This document shows positions 43,721-52,409 of a DNA stretch of 64,000 nucleotides, piece by piece. Source of the DNA: Thermococcus sp. (lineage in GTDB: Archaea > Methanobacteriota_B > Thermococci > Thermococcales > Thermococcaceae). The position numbers were made by a program, and so were the translations under genes. The stretch spans positions 1 to 64,000 of the forward strand of contig NZ_JALXBJ010000025.1 of NCBI RefSeq assembly GCF_026991495.1. The letters are read 5' to 3'. Numbering within the stretch: the first letter of the stretch is position 1; each line of letters begins with the position of its first letter. Below the pieces are notes generated by a model. The model worked only from the letters and a program-made list of their open reading frames with translations, ran no database searches and had not been told where the DNA came from.

Positions 43721-43912
43721 TCAGTACTTGAGGTTCCTCTTCTTCTTCCATTTGTGGCTCCAGCTGTACTTCCTCATTCTCCTGCTCCTGCCGAAGCCGC
43801 AGGCGGCGCAGTAGCCCTTCTTGACGTTGAAGGCCCTCCTCCCGCAGCGCCTGCATCTGATGTGGGTGGGCGTTCTGTTCCTCTTCCCCTTCGGCTCCGT
43901 TCCTGCACCCAT
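43721..43912 (-). CDS. rpl37e: 50S ribosomal protein L37e
   Basis: A 63-residue L37e. The zinc-binding cysteines are CRRCG and CAACG (about residues 20-40), in a very basic chain ([20 protein letters not shown], then [18 protein letters not shown]). The ATG at 43912 follows GGGGGG. It lies 14 nt after the LSm gene, the common Lsm-L37e pairing of archaea. Confidence 0.97.
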   Translation of the reverse strand: MGAGTEPKGKRNRTPTHIRCRRCGRRAFNVKKGYCAACGFGRSRRMRKYSWSHKWKKKRNLKY

Positions 43913-43926
43913 TCAATCCCCCCCGC

Positions 43927-44157
43927 TCATTCTATCTCGACCGGGGAGATTGCAAGGACGTTGTCTCCCCTGATGACGATTTTACCGTACTTCTTAACGG
44001 CCTCGCCGTCCTGTATGAGATCCGCCTCGGCGAGGACGACGTTCAGGTGGATGTCGTAACCGATAAGCTTGCCCCTGAACTCGCCACCCCTCTTGAGGAG
44101 CACGAGGACGTCCTTATCAAGGGACTTGTGAATAACGTCGAGTGGTCTTTCCGCCAT
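43927..44157 (-). CDS. Sm-like (LSm/SmAP) RNA-binding protein
   Basis: A 76-residue archaeal Sm-like protein. Sm1 is in DKDVLVLLKRGGEFRGKLIGYDIHLNVVL and Sm2 in KIVIRGDNVLAISP. Such proteins form heptameric rings that bind U-rich RNA. GGTGTG precedes the ATG at 44157. It heads a two-gene operon with L37e. Confidence 0.97.
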   Translation of the reverse strand: MAERPLDVIHKSLDKDVLVLLKRGGEFRGKLIGYDIHLNVVLAEADLIQDGEAVKKYGKIVIRGDNVLAISPVEIE

Positions 44158-44312
44158 TTTTCACACCTCCAAACAATCAAAGCTCATAGCCTTAACTGGG
44201 GAAACGGTTTATAACTCTTTCCCCCCGCGGTGGGGGAGCTTTCCGCGCGGAACGTCTTCCGGATGCACCCCCAAAGCCAAGCTTTAATTTCAACCGGAAA
44301 ACTAATAACCTG

Positions 44313-44329
44313 TATCACCGAGAGTGATG
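44313..44329. promoter_or_regulatory. Glycolytic motif (TGM-like) at GH13 lipoprotein promoter
   Basis: TATCAC-N5-GTGATG matches the Thermococcales glycolytic motif with one mismatch. It lies downstream of a TATA-like GCTTTAATTT (44281-44290) and 11 nt before the start codon. This position predicts repression by TrmBL1/Tgr that is relieved by maltodextrins (inference from known TGM sites). Confidence 0.72.
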
Positions 44330-44340
44330 AAGGTGGTCCA

Positions 44341-46623
44341 ATGGGAAGGGAAGTCGGAGTCCTTGCAGTTCTGCTCGTTCTCCTGGCGGCGGTATCTTCA
44401 GGCTGCCTGAGCGCTTCTCCGGGCACATCTCCAGCCCCTCCGTCGGGTACCGGGTCAATAAGCAACTCATCGCCTGTCCTCAACTCCAGCACGTCCACTG
44501 CGGTCTCATCTCCTCCCCTCAGCCTGCCCGCCGGGAACTATACACCCCTCTACGTTTCGGCCAAATCCTGCCCCCCAGGGAGGGTCCCCGTGGAATTCAC
44601 CTACAGACCGGCCAACGGGAGCGTCAGCTCCGTAAGCGTGCGGGGCAGCTTCAACAAGTGGGGCAAACTGCCCATGAGGTACGAAAACGGCACCTGGGAG
44701 GTCGCCGTCTGCCTCCGGCCTGGGAGGTATCAGTACAAGTACTTCATCAACGGCCAGTGGGTCAGGGACATGTCTAAGGACAACGGGGGAAAGCCAGTTG
44801 ACCCCGATGCCGATGACTACGTTCCAGACGGCTACGGGGGGAAAAACGCCGTGAGGATCATCAGGGGGGAGGCAGCCTTTTACTTTGAGTTCGACCCGCG
44901 GGATCCGACGTACCTGAGCGTCGCCGACAACGGGACTGTGGTGAGGGTTGAGGTCAAGCCGGGAACCCTCTCATCGGCCGTTCTCGTGACGGACAGGGGA
45001 AACTACACGATGAAACCCCAGGTCTGGTGGGGCTCGGGTGCGGTCTGGCGCGCCGAAGTCCCGGCGGTTGAACCGATGAGGTACTATCTCCTGCTAAACT
45101 CCACCGACGGAAAGCGGCTCGCCGTCCTGAACTCCAGCAAAAGCCCGTTCTTCACCTTTGACGGCATCGACAGGTTCCCCCAGATCCAGTGGGTAAGCAA
45201 CGGGATAACCTACCAGATATTCCCAGAGAGGTTCAACGACGGCAACGAGAGCAACGACCCCCTCGCCCTTCAGACCGACGAGCTCTGGTTCAACGAGATG
45301 ACCGGTGGGAGGCCCATCCTCTCGAACTGGAGCGGCCCGATAACGCCCCTCAACTGCTGCCACCAGTACTACGGAGGAGACATAACCGGCATAACGGAGA
45401 AGCTCGACTACCTGCAGAGCTTGGGCGTCACGATAATCTACCTCAACCCGATCTTCATCTCGGGCAGTGCCCACGGCTACGACACCTACGACTACTACCG
45501 CGTGAATCCCCACCTCGGCACCGAAAGGGAGCTCAGGGAGTTCCTCGACGAGGCGCGCAGGCGCGGGATCAGGGTGATCTTTGACTTCGTGCCCGACCAC
45601 ACAGGAGTAGGCCACTGGGCCTTCCTGGACGTTGCAGCGAGGGGCAAGGGGAGTCCCTACTGGAACTGGTACCTCATCAAAAAATGGCCCTTCAAGCTCG
45701 GCGATGGAAATGCCTACGCCGGCTGGTGGGGTATTGGCAGTTTGCCGAAGCTCAACACCGCCAACCCGGAGGTTAGGGAGTACCTCATCGGTGCAGCGCT
45801 ACACTGGATTGAGTTCGGCTTCGACGGGATAAGGGTTGACGTTCCCAACGACGTCCTCGACTCCGGGACTTTCTTCAGAGAGCTGAGGGAACGGGTCAAG
45901 GCCGAGAAGCCGGATGCCTACCTCGTTGGGGAGATTTGGACTCTCTCGCCGGAGTGGGTTAAGGGAAACCGCTTCGACTCGCTCATGAACTACGCCCTTG
46001 GCAGGGATATCCTCCTGAACTACGCGAGGGGCTACCTGAGCGGGAACGCGACGCTTAAGATGCTCGGGAGGTATTACGCGAGCTACGGGGAGAACGTCGT
46101 CGCGATGGGCTTCAACCTCGTTGACTCCCACGATACATCGAGGGTTCTCACCGACCTCGGGGGCGGTTCCCTCGGGGATAAACCGAGCAATGAGTCCATA
46201 AAGAGGCTCAAGCTCCTCTCAACACTCCTCTACGCCCTTCCTGGAACCCCCGTGACCTTCCAGGGCGACGAGAGGGGGCTGCTTGGAGATAAAAACCACT
46301 ACGACGAGCAGCGCTACCCGATACAGTGGGACGAAGTGAACGGGGACGTGCTGAGCCACTACAGAGCCCTGGCGAAGCTCAGGAAGACCGTTCCCGCCCT
46401 GAGGAGCAGTGCTATAAGGTTCTACACAGCGAAGGACGGGGCTCTGGCATTCTTCAGGGGGCACGACGATGAGGTTCTCGTTGTAGCGAACGCCTGGAGG
46501 AAGCCAGCCAAGCTCCAGCTCCCGCCCGGAGAGTGGAGAGTCATCTGGCCAGAGAGCGGAGGTACTGTCACCGGGACTATTGAAGTGCCCCCTATTGGCA
46601 TCTTGATACTCGAGAGGGGGTGA
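44341..46623 (+). CDS. Secreted GH13 lipoprotein, pullulan hydrolase/cyclomaltodextrinase-like
   Basis: A 760-residue exported glycoside hydrolase. Signal peptide with lipobox-like VSSGC (Cys22) and a Ser/Thr/Pro linker; then a carbohydrate/AMPK-type glycogen-binding module (SVRGSFNKWGKLPM...QYKYFINGQW) and a GH13 barrel. Conserved regions: DFVPDH (about 415), GIRVDVPND (nucleophile Asp about 500), GEIW (acid/base Glu about 532) and DSHDTSR (about 597). Length and layout resemble the type III pullulan hydrolases of Thermococcus. GGTGG precedes the ATG at 44341. It should degrade external pullulan/starch. Confidence 0.92.
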   Translation: MGREVGVLAVLLVLLAAVSSGCLSASPGTSPAPPSGTGSISNSSPVLNSSTSTAVSSPPLSLPAGNYTPLYVSAKSCPPGRVPVEFTYRPANGSVSSVSVRGSFNKWGKLPMRYENGTWEVAVCLRPGRYQYKYFINGQWVRDMSKDNGGKPVDPDADDYVPDGYGGKNAVRIIRGEAAFYFEFDPRDPTYLSVADNGTVVRVEVKPGTLSSAVLVTDRGNYTMKPQVWWGSGAVWRAEVPAVEPMRYYLLLNSTDGKRLAVLNSSKSPFFTFDGIDRFPQIQWVSNGITYQIFPERFNDGNESNDPLALQTDELWFNEMTGGRPILSNWSGPITPLNCCHQYYGGDITGITEKLDYLQSLGVTIIYLNPIFISGSAHGYDTYDYYRVNPHLGTERELREFLDEARRRGIRVIFDFVPDHTGVGHWAFLDVAARGKGSPYWNWYLIKKWPFKLGDGNAYAGWWGIGSLPKLNTANPEVREYLIGAALHWIEFGFDGIRVDVPNDVLDSGTFFRELRERVKAEKPDAYLVGEIWTLSPEWVKGNRFDSLMNYALGRDILLNYARGYLSGNATLKMLGRYYASYGENVVAMGFNLVDSHDTSRVLTDLGGGSLGDKPSNESIKRLKLLSTLLYALPGTPVTFQGDERGLLGDKNHYDEQRYPIQWDEVNGDVLSHYRALAKLRKTVPALRSSAIRFYTAKDGALAFFRGHDDEVLVVANAWRKPAKLQLPPGEWRVIWPESGGTVTGTIEVPPIGILILERG

Positions 46624-46738
46624 TGAGCAGGTGCTCCCTTCCCTCCCCCTCGCTACGGGGAGTTCCTCTGACACGGTGACGGGCCGTTCCCCAAAAGGTT
46701 TTTATGAAGTCCCTCGCTCCAGTTTCAGGTGGTGAGCG

Positions 46739-48448
46739 ATGGGAGAAGCTGATAAGTACGAGATTCTTCAGGATTTGATGAGGAGGAGGGGCTTTGCCTG
46801 GGGGAGCTTTGAAATCTACGGCGGTTCACGCGGATTCTATGACTACGGCCCGCTCGGCGCGACGATAAAGCGCAAAATCGAGAGGAAGATAAGGGAGGCC
46901 TTCCAGAGGGAGGGCTTCTTTGAGGTCGAAACGCCTGACATAACGCCGGAGAAGGTGTTCATAGCCAGCGGTCACGTCGAGAAGTTCGTTGATCCTCTCG
47001 TCGAGTGCAGGAAGTGCGGTGCGAGGTTTAGAGCGGACCACCTCGTTGAAGAGGCCTTAGGAATAGACGCCGAGGGGCTCTCCGCCGAGGAACTTACAAG
47101 GCTCATAAGGGAGAACGGCATAAAGTGTCCCGAGTGCGGCGGAGAGCTTTCGGACGTCTGGTACTTCAACCTCATGTTCGAGACGAGAATCGGCCCCTAC
47201 GGCGACCAGAAGGGCTATCTAAGGCCTGAAACTGCCCAGGGCATGTTCGTTAACTTCAAACGCCTAAACGCCTTCGCGAGGAACAAACTGCCTTTCGGCG
47301 TCTTCCAGATTGGAAAGGCCTACCGCAACGAGATTTCTCCGAGGCAGGGAATGCTCCGCTTGAGGGAGTTCACGCAGGCGGAAGCGGAGATATTCTTCAA
47401 CCCGAAGGAGACAGCTCATCCGCACTTCAAGGAGGTTAAAGACGAAAAGCTTAGGCTCTACCCGATAGAGCACCAGCTCAAGAACCTCGGGGAGATAGAG
47501 CTAACTGCTGGAGAGGCCGTCGAGAAGGGCTACCTGATGAACGCCTTCTTTGCCTACTATCTCGTTATGGTCAAGAGAACCCTCCTCGACATAGGTATTC
47601 CTGAGGACAAGATACGCTTCAGGCAGCAGCTGCCGGAGGAGAGGGCCCACTACTCGCGCGACACCTGGGACGCCGAAATCCACAGTGAGCGCTTCGGCTG
47701 GGTGGAGTGCGTTGGGATAGCCAACCGCGGTGACTACGACCTGAGCAGACACATGCGCGAGAGCGGAGCTGACTTAACAGTTCTCATCCACTACGAGGAA
47801 CCAAAAACCGTGAAGAGACTGGAAGTTTCCCTCAACATGAAGCGCGTCGGTCCAAAGCTCAGGAAAGATGCCAAGAGGATAAACGAAATGATAAAGGGCT
47901 GGAACGAGGAGAAGAAGCGCGAGTTAGCGGAGCTCCTTGAGAAGGAAGGAAAAGTCACCATCGAGGGCTACGAGCTTGAGAAGGACGACTTCATAATCAA
48001 GGAAGTTGAGGAGAAGATAACGGGAGAGAAGATAGTACCCCACGTTTTGGAGCCGAGTTTCGGCATAGACAGGCCCTTCTACCTGCTCCTCGAAAACAGC
48101 CTCGTCATCGAGGAGGACAGGACTTACCTCAAACTCAAGAAGGACATGGCGCCGATAGAGGTTGCTGTGCTTCCTCTAGTTGCCAAGGAGCCTCTCAAGG
48201 GCATAGCCTACGATGTCTTCAGAACCCTCCAGAAGGAGGGCTTTATAGTGGTATACGACGAGAAGGACACGATAGGGAGGCGTTACCTGAGATACGACGA
48301 GATTGGAACTCCATACTGCGTCACCATCGACAACCAGACGCCGGAAGACGGGGCCGTTACGATCCGCGACCGCGACACGAGGGAGCAGGTGAGGGTTAGC
48401 ATTGAAGAGCTGTCCGGCAGGCTGAGGGAGCTGATTTTCGGGAGTTAG
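46739..48448 (+). CDS. glyS: Glycyl-tRNA synthetase
   Basis: A 569-residue class II GlyRS of the archaeal/eukaryotic alpha2 type. N-terminal RRGFAWGSFEIYGGSRGFYDYGPLG, a zinc-ribbon insertion (CRKCG...CPECG), motif 2 AYRNEISPRQGMLRLREFTQAE, motif 3 EPSFGIDRPFYLLL, and a C-terminal anticodon-binding domain. The ATG at 46739 follows GGTGGTGAGCG; a TATA (GGTTTTTATG) lies at about 46699-46708. Its 3' end overlaps the convergent hepT gene by 4 nt. Confidence 0.97.
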   Translation: MGEADKYEILQDLMRRRGFAWGSFEIYGGSRGFYDYGPLGATIKRKIERKIREAFQREGFFEVETPDITPEKVFIASGHVEKFVDPLVECRKCGARFRADHLVEEALGIDAEGLSAEELTRLIRENGIKCPECGGELSDVWYFNLMFETRIGPYGDQKGYLRPETAQGMFVNFKRLNAFARNKLPFGVFQIGKAYRNEISPRQGMLRLREFTQAEAEIFFNPKETAHPHFKEVKDEKLRLYPIEHQLKNLGEIELTAGEAVEKGYLMNAFFAYYLVMVKRTLLDIGIPEDKIRFRQQLPEERAHYSRDTWDAEIHSERFGWVECVGIANRGDYDLSRHMRESGADLTVLIHYEEPKTVKRLEVSLNMKRVGPKLRKDAKRINEMIKGWNEEKKRELAELLEKEGKVTIEGYELEKDDFIIKEVEEKITGEKIVPHVLEPSFGIDRPFYLLLENSLVIEEDRTYLKLKKDMAPIEVAVLPLVAKEPLKGIAYDVFRTLQKEGFIVVYDEKDTIGRRYLRYDEIGTPYCVTIDNQTPEDGAVTIRDRDTREQVRVSIEELSGRLRELIFGS

Positions 48449-48789
48449 CACTCCCTCTCGATGATTTTCTCAATTTCCTCCTTCAATTCTCCAAGCTGAG
48501 AACTCACGATGACCCAGACCACCGAAAGGTCAACACCGAAGTAGTGATGAATGACAACGTTTCTGAGGCCAACGATTCTCCTCCAAGGAACAGAGGGATA
48601 TCTCTCCCTCACCTCGTCTGGAATATTTCTCGCAGCCTCTCCAATAATCTCAAGGTTCCTCAGTACAGCATCAACCGTTTTCCTGTCGTTAACGAAGGTT
48701 TCAAAGGTGTAGCCGCTGGTATACTCTTCTATCCGACTTATGGCCTCTAAGATATCATTCATGAAAAGGCAGGGGTCCCGTTTAGACAT
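48445..48789 (-). CDS. hepT: HepT-type toxin (DUF86, HEPN RNase)
   Basis: A 114-residue HEPN/HepT protein. The catalytic RX4-6H motif is intact as RNVVIHHY, and the N-terminus has the typical DILEAISRIEEYTSGYTFETF. HepT toxins cleave RNA and are neutralised by AMPylation of the nearby Tyr by the cognate MntA nucleotidyltransferase, encoded 8 nt overlapping upstream. The tyrosine of the HHY is where modification would occur. The pair could act in stability or phage defence. Confidence 0.92.
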   Translation of the reverse strand: MSKRDPCLFMNDILEAISRIEEYTSGYTFETFVNDRKTVDAVLRNLEIIGEAARNIPDEVRERYPSVPWRRIVGLRNVVIHHYFGVDLSVVWVIVSSQLGELKEEIEKIIEREC

Positions 48790-49084
48790 AGACCAAATCC
48801 TCCCTAATATGTTCCCACAGCCCTTTTCTGCTCATGGCGGCGTTTTTTGTAATTACGTCCACAGGCAGGCCGAGAAGTTCCTCCAAGTAGTCCCTGAGAT
48901 CGACTATCTCCCACCCGATAGGCCTTTCAAATTCAACGAGTATGTCAACGTCGCTCAGCTCGGTCTCCTCACCCCTTGCATAGGAGCCAAAGATGGCTAT
49001 TGAACTAACCCCGAAGCGTTCCCTGAGCTCTTCCTTGTGCTTCCGGAGAATGGCTTCGATTTCCTCAAGCTTCTTTGTCATCAT
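48782..49084 (-). CDS. mntA: MntA-type nucleotidyltransferase antitoxin
   Basis: A 100-residue minimal nucleotidyltransferase. The active site is FGSYARGEETELSDVDILVEF (GSx10DxD). A C-terminal LPVDVITKNA strand-helix completes the fold. It partners the HepT toxin, overlapping it by 8 nt. The start may be the ATG at 49084 or 49081. A single TATA-like region at 49099-49108 appears to serve this gene and the divergent DUF402 gene. Confidence 0.93.
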   Translation of the reverse strand: MMTKKLEEIEAILRKHKEELRERFGVSSIAIFGSYARGEETELSDVDILVEFERPIGWEIVDLRDYLEELLGLPVDVITKNAAMSRKGLWEHIREDLVYV

Positions 49085-49131
49085 TTCTGGTAATTTGTGA
49101 ATGTATAAAAGGCTTAGTGTAAACGTTCTCT

Positions 49132-49719
49132 ATGTTGTCCAAAATCCACCTCATCTACAAGAGGATCCCAAACCGCGTTCTTAAGAGGGACGACGAGGTA
49201 ATAGCTGATTTGGGCAATATCATCGTCGCCAAGTCAACCTTCTCCGGCATGCTCGCGCCTTTGAGGGTAAATGGCGTTGAGGTCATCAAGAACGGCTACA
49301 ACATGCTCTACTTCGCATTCATCGGGGAGAACTACGACATCCTCAAGGTCTACGATGAAGAGGGAAACTTCAAGGGGCTCTACATTGACGTTTTGGCCTA
49401 CACAAAGCGCGAGGGAAACACCTTAGAGATGCTCGACCTCTTCTTAGACATCTTCGTCTTCCCGGATGAAGGGGCGTTTCTCCTCGACGAGGACGAGCTG
49501 GAGATGGCCCTGAACCACGGGCTGATAGGTAGGGAGGCCTTTGAGTTCGCCTACTCCGTTGCCAGGAGGATACTCGAAAAGCTTAAACGCGGTGACTTTC
49601 CCCCTAAAATCGTCTGGGAATACGACTGGAGGGATTACCGTGAAGTTCCTGAAGGAGACGAAAGAGGGAGCTCTCCTCCTGATCTACGTCCAGCCAAAGG
49701 CGAAGAAGAACGCGATTGA
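49132..49719 (+). CDS. DUF402 protein (FAU-1 C-terminal-like)
   Basis: A 195-residue protein of the DUF402 type, related to the C-terminal RNA-binding/ribonuclease part of FAU-1. Core: YFAFIGENYDILKVYDEEGNFKGLYIDVLAYTKREGN...MLDLFLDIFVFPD with ALNHGLIGREAFEFA. Compared with full FAU-1 it lacks the N-terminal RNase E/G-like S1 part. A TATA (ATGTATAAAAGG) lies about 25-30 nt before the ATG, so the mRNA is leaderless. Its 3' end overlaps the DUF167 gene by 80 nt. Confidence 0.82.
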   Translation: MLSKIHLIYKRIPNRVLKRDDEVIADLGNIIVAKSTFSGMLAPLRVNGVEVIKNGYNMLYFAFIGENYDILKVYDEEGNFKGLYIDVLAYTKREGNTLEMLDLFLDIFVFPDEGAFLLDEDELEMALNHGLIGREAFEFAYSVARRILEKLKRGDFPPKIVWEYDWRDYREVPEGDERGSSPPDLRPAKGEEERD

Positions 49720-49924
49720 AGGCATCGATGAGTGGCGCGGAAGACTGAAGGTCAAAATCAAAGCTCCGCCCGTTGAGGGGAAGGCCAACAAGGAAGTGGT
49801 GAAGTTCTTCTCGAAGCTCCTCGGTGCTGAGGTCACTATAGTCCGAGGGGAGACGGGCAGGGAGAAGGATCTGCTCGTGAGGGGGCTTGGGGCGGAAGAT
49901 GTGAGGAAGAGGCTCGGCCTCTAA
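49640..49924 (+). CDS. DUF167/YggU family protein
   Basis: A 94-residue protein starting MKFLKETKEGALLLIYVQPKAKKN, with LKVKIKAPPVEGKANKEVVKFFSKLLG and VTIVRGETGREKDLLV, the recognised YggU/DUF167 pattern. The start is a GTG at 49640 with GGAGGGA 5 nt upstream; it lies inside the end of the DUF402 gene in another frame, so the two are co-transcribed. Function of the family is unknown. Confidence 0.9.
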   Translation: MKFLKETKEGALLLIYVQPKAKKNAIEGIDEWRGRLKVKIKAPPVEGKANKEVVKFFSKLLGAEVTIVRGETGREKDLLVRGLGAEDVRKRLGL

Positions 49925-49962
49925 CCCCGGACTGCCTCTGAACCAGGTGTCTGAAAGGGGGA

Positions 49963-50023
49963 GTTGTAATGAATTACAACCCGTATAAACCAAATCCATC
50001 TTAATGTTTGTAATGCTTACAAC
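49963..50023. promoter_or_regulatory. Two related palindromes upstream of secreted-protein locus 2
   Basis: GTTGTAATGAATTACAAC (49963-49980) is a perfect 8-bp inverted repeat, and GTTTGTAATGCTTACAAC (50006-50023) is its near copy, 43 bp apart (about four helical turns). Both lie upstream of the TATA-like AGCTTATAAGC (50037-50047). They look like tandem sites for one dimeric regulator of the whole locus; the protein is unknown. Confidence 0.6.
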
Positions 50024-50092
50024 CAAAGATGCGTAAAGCTTATAAGCTCTGCTGTGCATAAGACAATGCCCATCACTCTACGGGGGGGGCAG

Positions 50093-50644
50093 ATGAAGAG
50101 GAGAAACTACCTGGCTGCGTTGTTCCTTGGGTTTGTTGTTTTGGGGCTTGTAAGCCCGGCAGTGTCGGCAGGGATACCCGGTAGCGTGACATTAAAGATA
50201 CAGAAAAAAGTCTGGTGGGCTGAGGCACACGTGTACACCACAATTTTTTACAATGTGGAAAGTAACCCCTACGGCTTTGTCGAGTTCGCGCCCCTCGGGG
50301 CACCGTACAACTACATCCACTTTGGAAGCCATTCGGGAACAGCCAGTAACGCGTACTGGAAGTCAGTAACAGCCAGTACCTCAGCGCTAAAGCATTACGC
50401 TTCAGGATGGTGGCACGTTGAAGCACTGGGGTCCTCAAGAGATGGGACTATGCAGATGTGGCTTTACATCGAGTACCAAGACAGCCTTAACCAGGGAGAC
50501 AAAGAGCTTAATGTTGATTATATCGGAGGCACGCCCTATCTTATGGTCAGGTACACCGTTGACAGTTCGGGAGGTAGTGAACTGGCAAATAAGGCCTATG
50601 ACATTGCAATTGGTGCAATAAAGGACTATCTGGTCTCAGCTTGA
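50093..50644 (+). CDS. Secreted aromatic-rich protein (locus 2)
   Basis: A 183-residue protein with a clear signal peptide (MKRRNYLAALFLGFVVLGLV, ending SPAVSAG) and a mature chain of about 157 residues, rich in Trp, Tyr, Ser and Gly (KKVWWAEAHVY, YASGWWHVEALG) and lacking cysteine. No family is recognised. The ATG at 50093 follows CGGGGGGGGCAG, a G-run ribosome-binding site also seen at the locus 1 secreted gene. It is the first gene of locus 2. Confidence 0.82.
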   Translation: MKRRNYLAALFLGFVVLGLVSPAVSAGIPGSVTLKIQKKVWWAEAHVYTTIFYNVESNPYGFVEFAPLGAPYNYIHFGSHSGTASNAYWKSVTASTSALKHYASGWWHVEALGSSRDGTMQMWLYIEYQDSLNQGDKELNVDYIGGTPYLMVRYTVDSSGGSELANKAYDIAIGAIKDYLVSA

Positions 50645-50697
50645 AAGCTCTCTTTATATTTTTAAGGCCCAACTCGATTGACAACAAGGTGATGGGG

Positions 50698-51591
50698 ATG
50701 AGAAGCAAAAGGAAGACCTACACGTTGGCCGGCTTCGTCTTCCTCCTCTTGGCATTCGCCCTCGTCATGTACCCGATAGCGAGCTACTACCTGGGCATTT
50801 ACCTCGGCTCAAATCACAGCATCCGCAAACCAGGCTCATCCTTCACCTACGTGGGGGCCCTCGTTTCCAGGACGTACGTCTACCACTTCGAAGTCCTGGA
50901 GAACGGGAGCTACAACTTCACCGCCATACTCTACCGGGGCGGCCCCGGGTACGGCTACAGCCAGAGCAAGAGCCCGCCAAGGGACTGGAGGTTCCCCTTC
51001 TTCACCAACATGACGAGGGATCAGGTAAAGGAAATCTGCGAGGTCAACATGATACTCCCCAGGAACGACTCCTTGGTTAGGCTCTTCTTCCCAAAAGATG
51101 CCGTTTACCTGCTGAACAGGTCGAGGCCGATTGTAAAGCTTCCTCCCCTTGAAGACCACGGCTACATAAACTGGTACTTCCTCCCCAAGTTCTTAGGTTT
51201 CCCAAGACTCTACGCACCGGAAGGCCTGGAGAGGTTTAACAAAACCCTCGCGGTAAAGCTCAACTCCAGCGAGTACTTTCCGGTGGTTAGATATCTCAAA
51301 GCCAGCGACGGGTACTATATAATTGCCTACAATTCCCATATACCCCAAACCTTTGAGCCGCTCCAGCTCGGGAGGGTCTTCGACCACTGTCTGAACACAT
51401 GGCTTTTGGTCAAGATGTACAACGGGGACTTTCCCCCGATTCTCCTCGTTAACTCCAACGTCCAGCCCCTTTCCCAGGATTGGAAGCAGGCGATCAAGTA
51501 CAGCGCCATACAATACACAGCTCCCGTTGACTTCGTGCTCATCCTCACAGGTGTAATCCTCCTGATCTTAGCCGGGAGGGCGAGGGGATGA
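50698..51591 (+). CDS. Membrane-anchored ectodomain protein (locus 2)
   Basis: About 297 residues (start at the ATG at 50698, or 299 from 50692, GGTGAT just upstream). An N-terminal membrane segment (GFVFLLLAFALVMYPIASYY) and a C-terminal one (FVLILTGVILLILAG) bracket an extracellular domain with several Asn-x-Ser/Thr sites. It resembles in build and gene order the 16447-17499 protein of locus 1, including an early strand pair (YHFEVLENGSYNFTAILYRG here). It overlaps the ATPase gene by 4 nt. Function unknown. Confidence 0.82.
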   Translation: MRSKRKTYTLAGFVFLLLAFALVMYPIASYYLGIYLGSNHSIRKPGSSFTYVGALVSRTYVYHFEVLENGSYNFTAILYRGGPGYGYSQSKSPPRDWRFPFFTNMTRDQVKEICEVNMILPRNDSLVRLFFPKDAVYLLNRSRPIVKLPPLEDHGYINWYFLPKFLGFPRLYAPEGLERFNKTLAVKLNSSEYFPVVRYLKASDGYYIIAYNSHIPQTFEPLQLGRVFDHCLNTWLLVKMYNGDFPPILLVNSNVQPLSQDWKQAIKYSAIQYTAPVDFVLILTGVILLILAGRARG

Positions 51592-52409
51592 GGGTTGAAG
51601 CGGCGAACTTAGGGGTGAACTACGGCAGCGTGTGGGGTGTAAGGGGCGTGACCTTCAAAGTTAAAGCCCAGAGGCTGGCCGTAGTCGGCCACAACGGGAG
51701 CGGAAAGACGACCCTCCTCTCAGTCCTCTCCGGGCTCAGGAAGCCGACCGAAGGAAAGGCAGAGGTAAACGGAGTTGAGCCTTACAGGCGCGGCGATAAG
51801 TGGGTTGCAATAAGGTACTCCTTTGAGAAGCCCCAGTTCAGCGTACCCGTTAAGGTCAGAGACCTCGTGGAGACCCTCCGGGCCAATCCAAACTGCCCGA
51901 AGGTTGATGATCTCGTCGAGGCCCTGGGGATAAGCGGTTTCCTTGACCACAGGCTGGACGGTCTCTCCAGCGGTCAGGCCCAGCTCTGCAACCTCCTGAT
52001 GGCGCTGTCCTGCGATGCCGAACTGGTCATCCTCGACGAGCCAACGGCGCACCTCGACTCCTACAGGGCGGGTCTGGTTGACGACCTCCTCTCCAAAAGG
52101 AAGGGGCTGATAATGGCCACCCACGACCCGGAGGAGGGGGAAGCGGTCGCGGACCACTTCATCATAATGAAGGAGGGAAGGCTCGTGTGGCAGGGCGGCA
52201 GAAGGGAGCTCTTTGCCAACGGCGTCTACGAGGTCACCCTCGTTGACGGAACCTCCGGGGTTCCCCCTGGCATTGAAGTCGTTCACAGCTTCGGGGCCAT
52301 AGTCATAGCGAGGGCGAAAGAGGAGACCCTGAGCGAGCTCTTCAGGAGGGGTTTGATAGCGGGCTTCAAAAGGGCGGGGTTGCGCTATGCTTATGCGGAA
52401 AGCCGTTAA
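51588..52409 (+). CDS. ABC-2 exporter ATPase (locus 2)
   Basis: A 273-residue ABC ATPase. Walker A GHNGSGKTT (about residues 34-42), signature GLSSGQAQL, Walker B LVILDEPTAHLD and switch ATHDPEE. Its C-terminal 70 residues form an extra domain (EVTLVDGTSGVPPGIEV...), longer than in the locus 1 ATPase. The start overlaps the anchored-protein gene (ATGA) and the end overlaps the permease gene by 23 nt. Confidence 0.92.
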   Translation: MRVEAANLGVNYGSVWGVRGVTFKVKAQRLAVVGHNGSGKTTLLSVLSGLRKPTEGKAEVNGVEPYRRGDKWVAIRYSFEKPQFSVPVKVRDLVETLRANPNCPKVDDLVEALGISGFLDHRLDGLSSGQAQLCNLLMALSCDAELVILDEPTAHLDSYRAGLVDDLLSKRKGLIMATHDPEEGEAVADHFIIMKEGRLVWQGGRRELFANGVYEVTLVDGTSGVPPGIEVVHSFGAIVIARAKEETLSELFRRGLIAGFKRAGLRYAYAESR

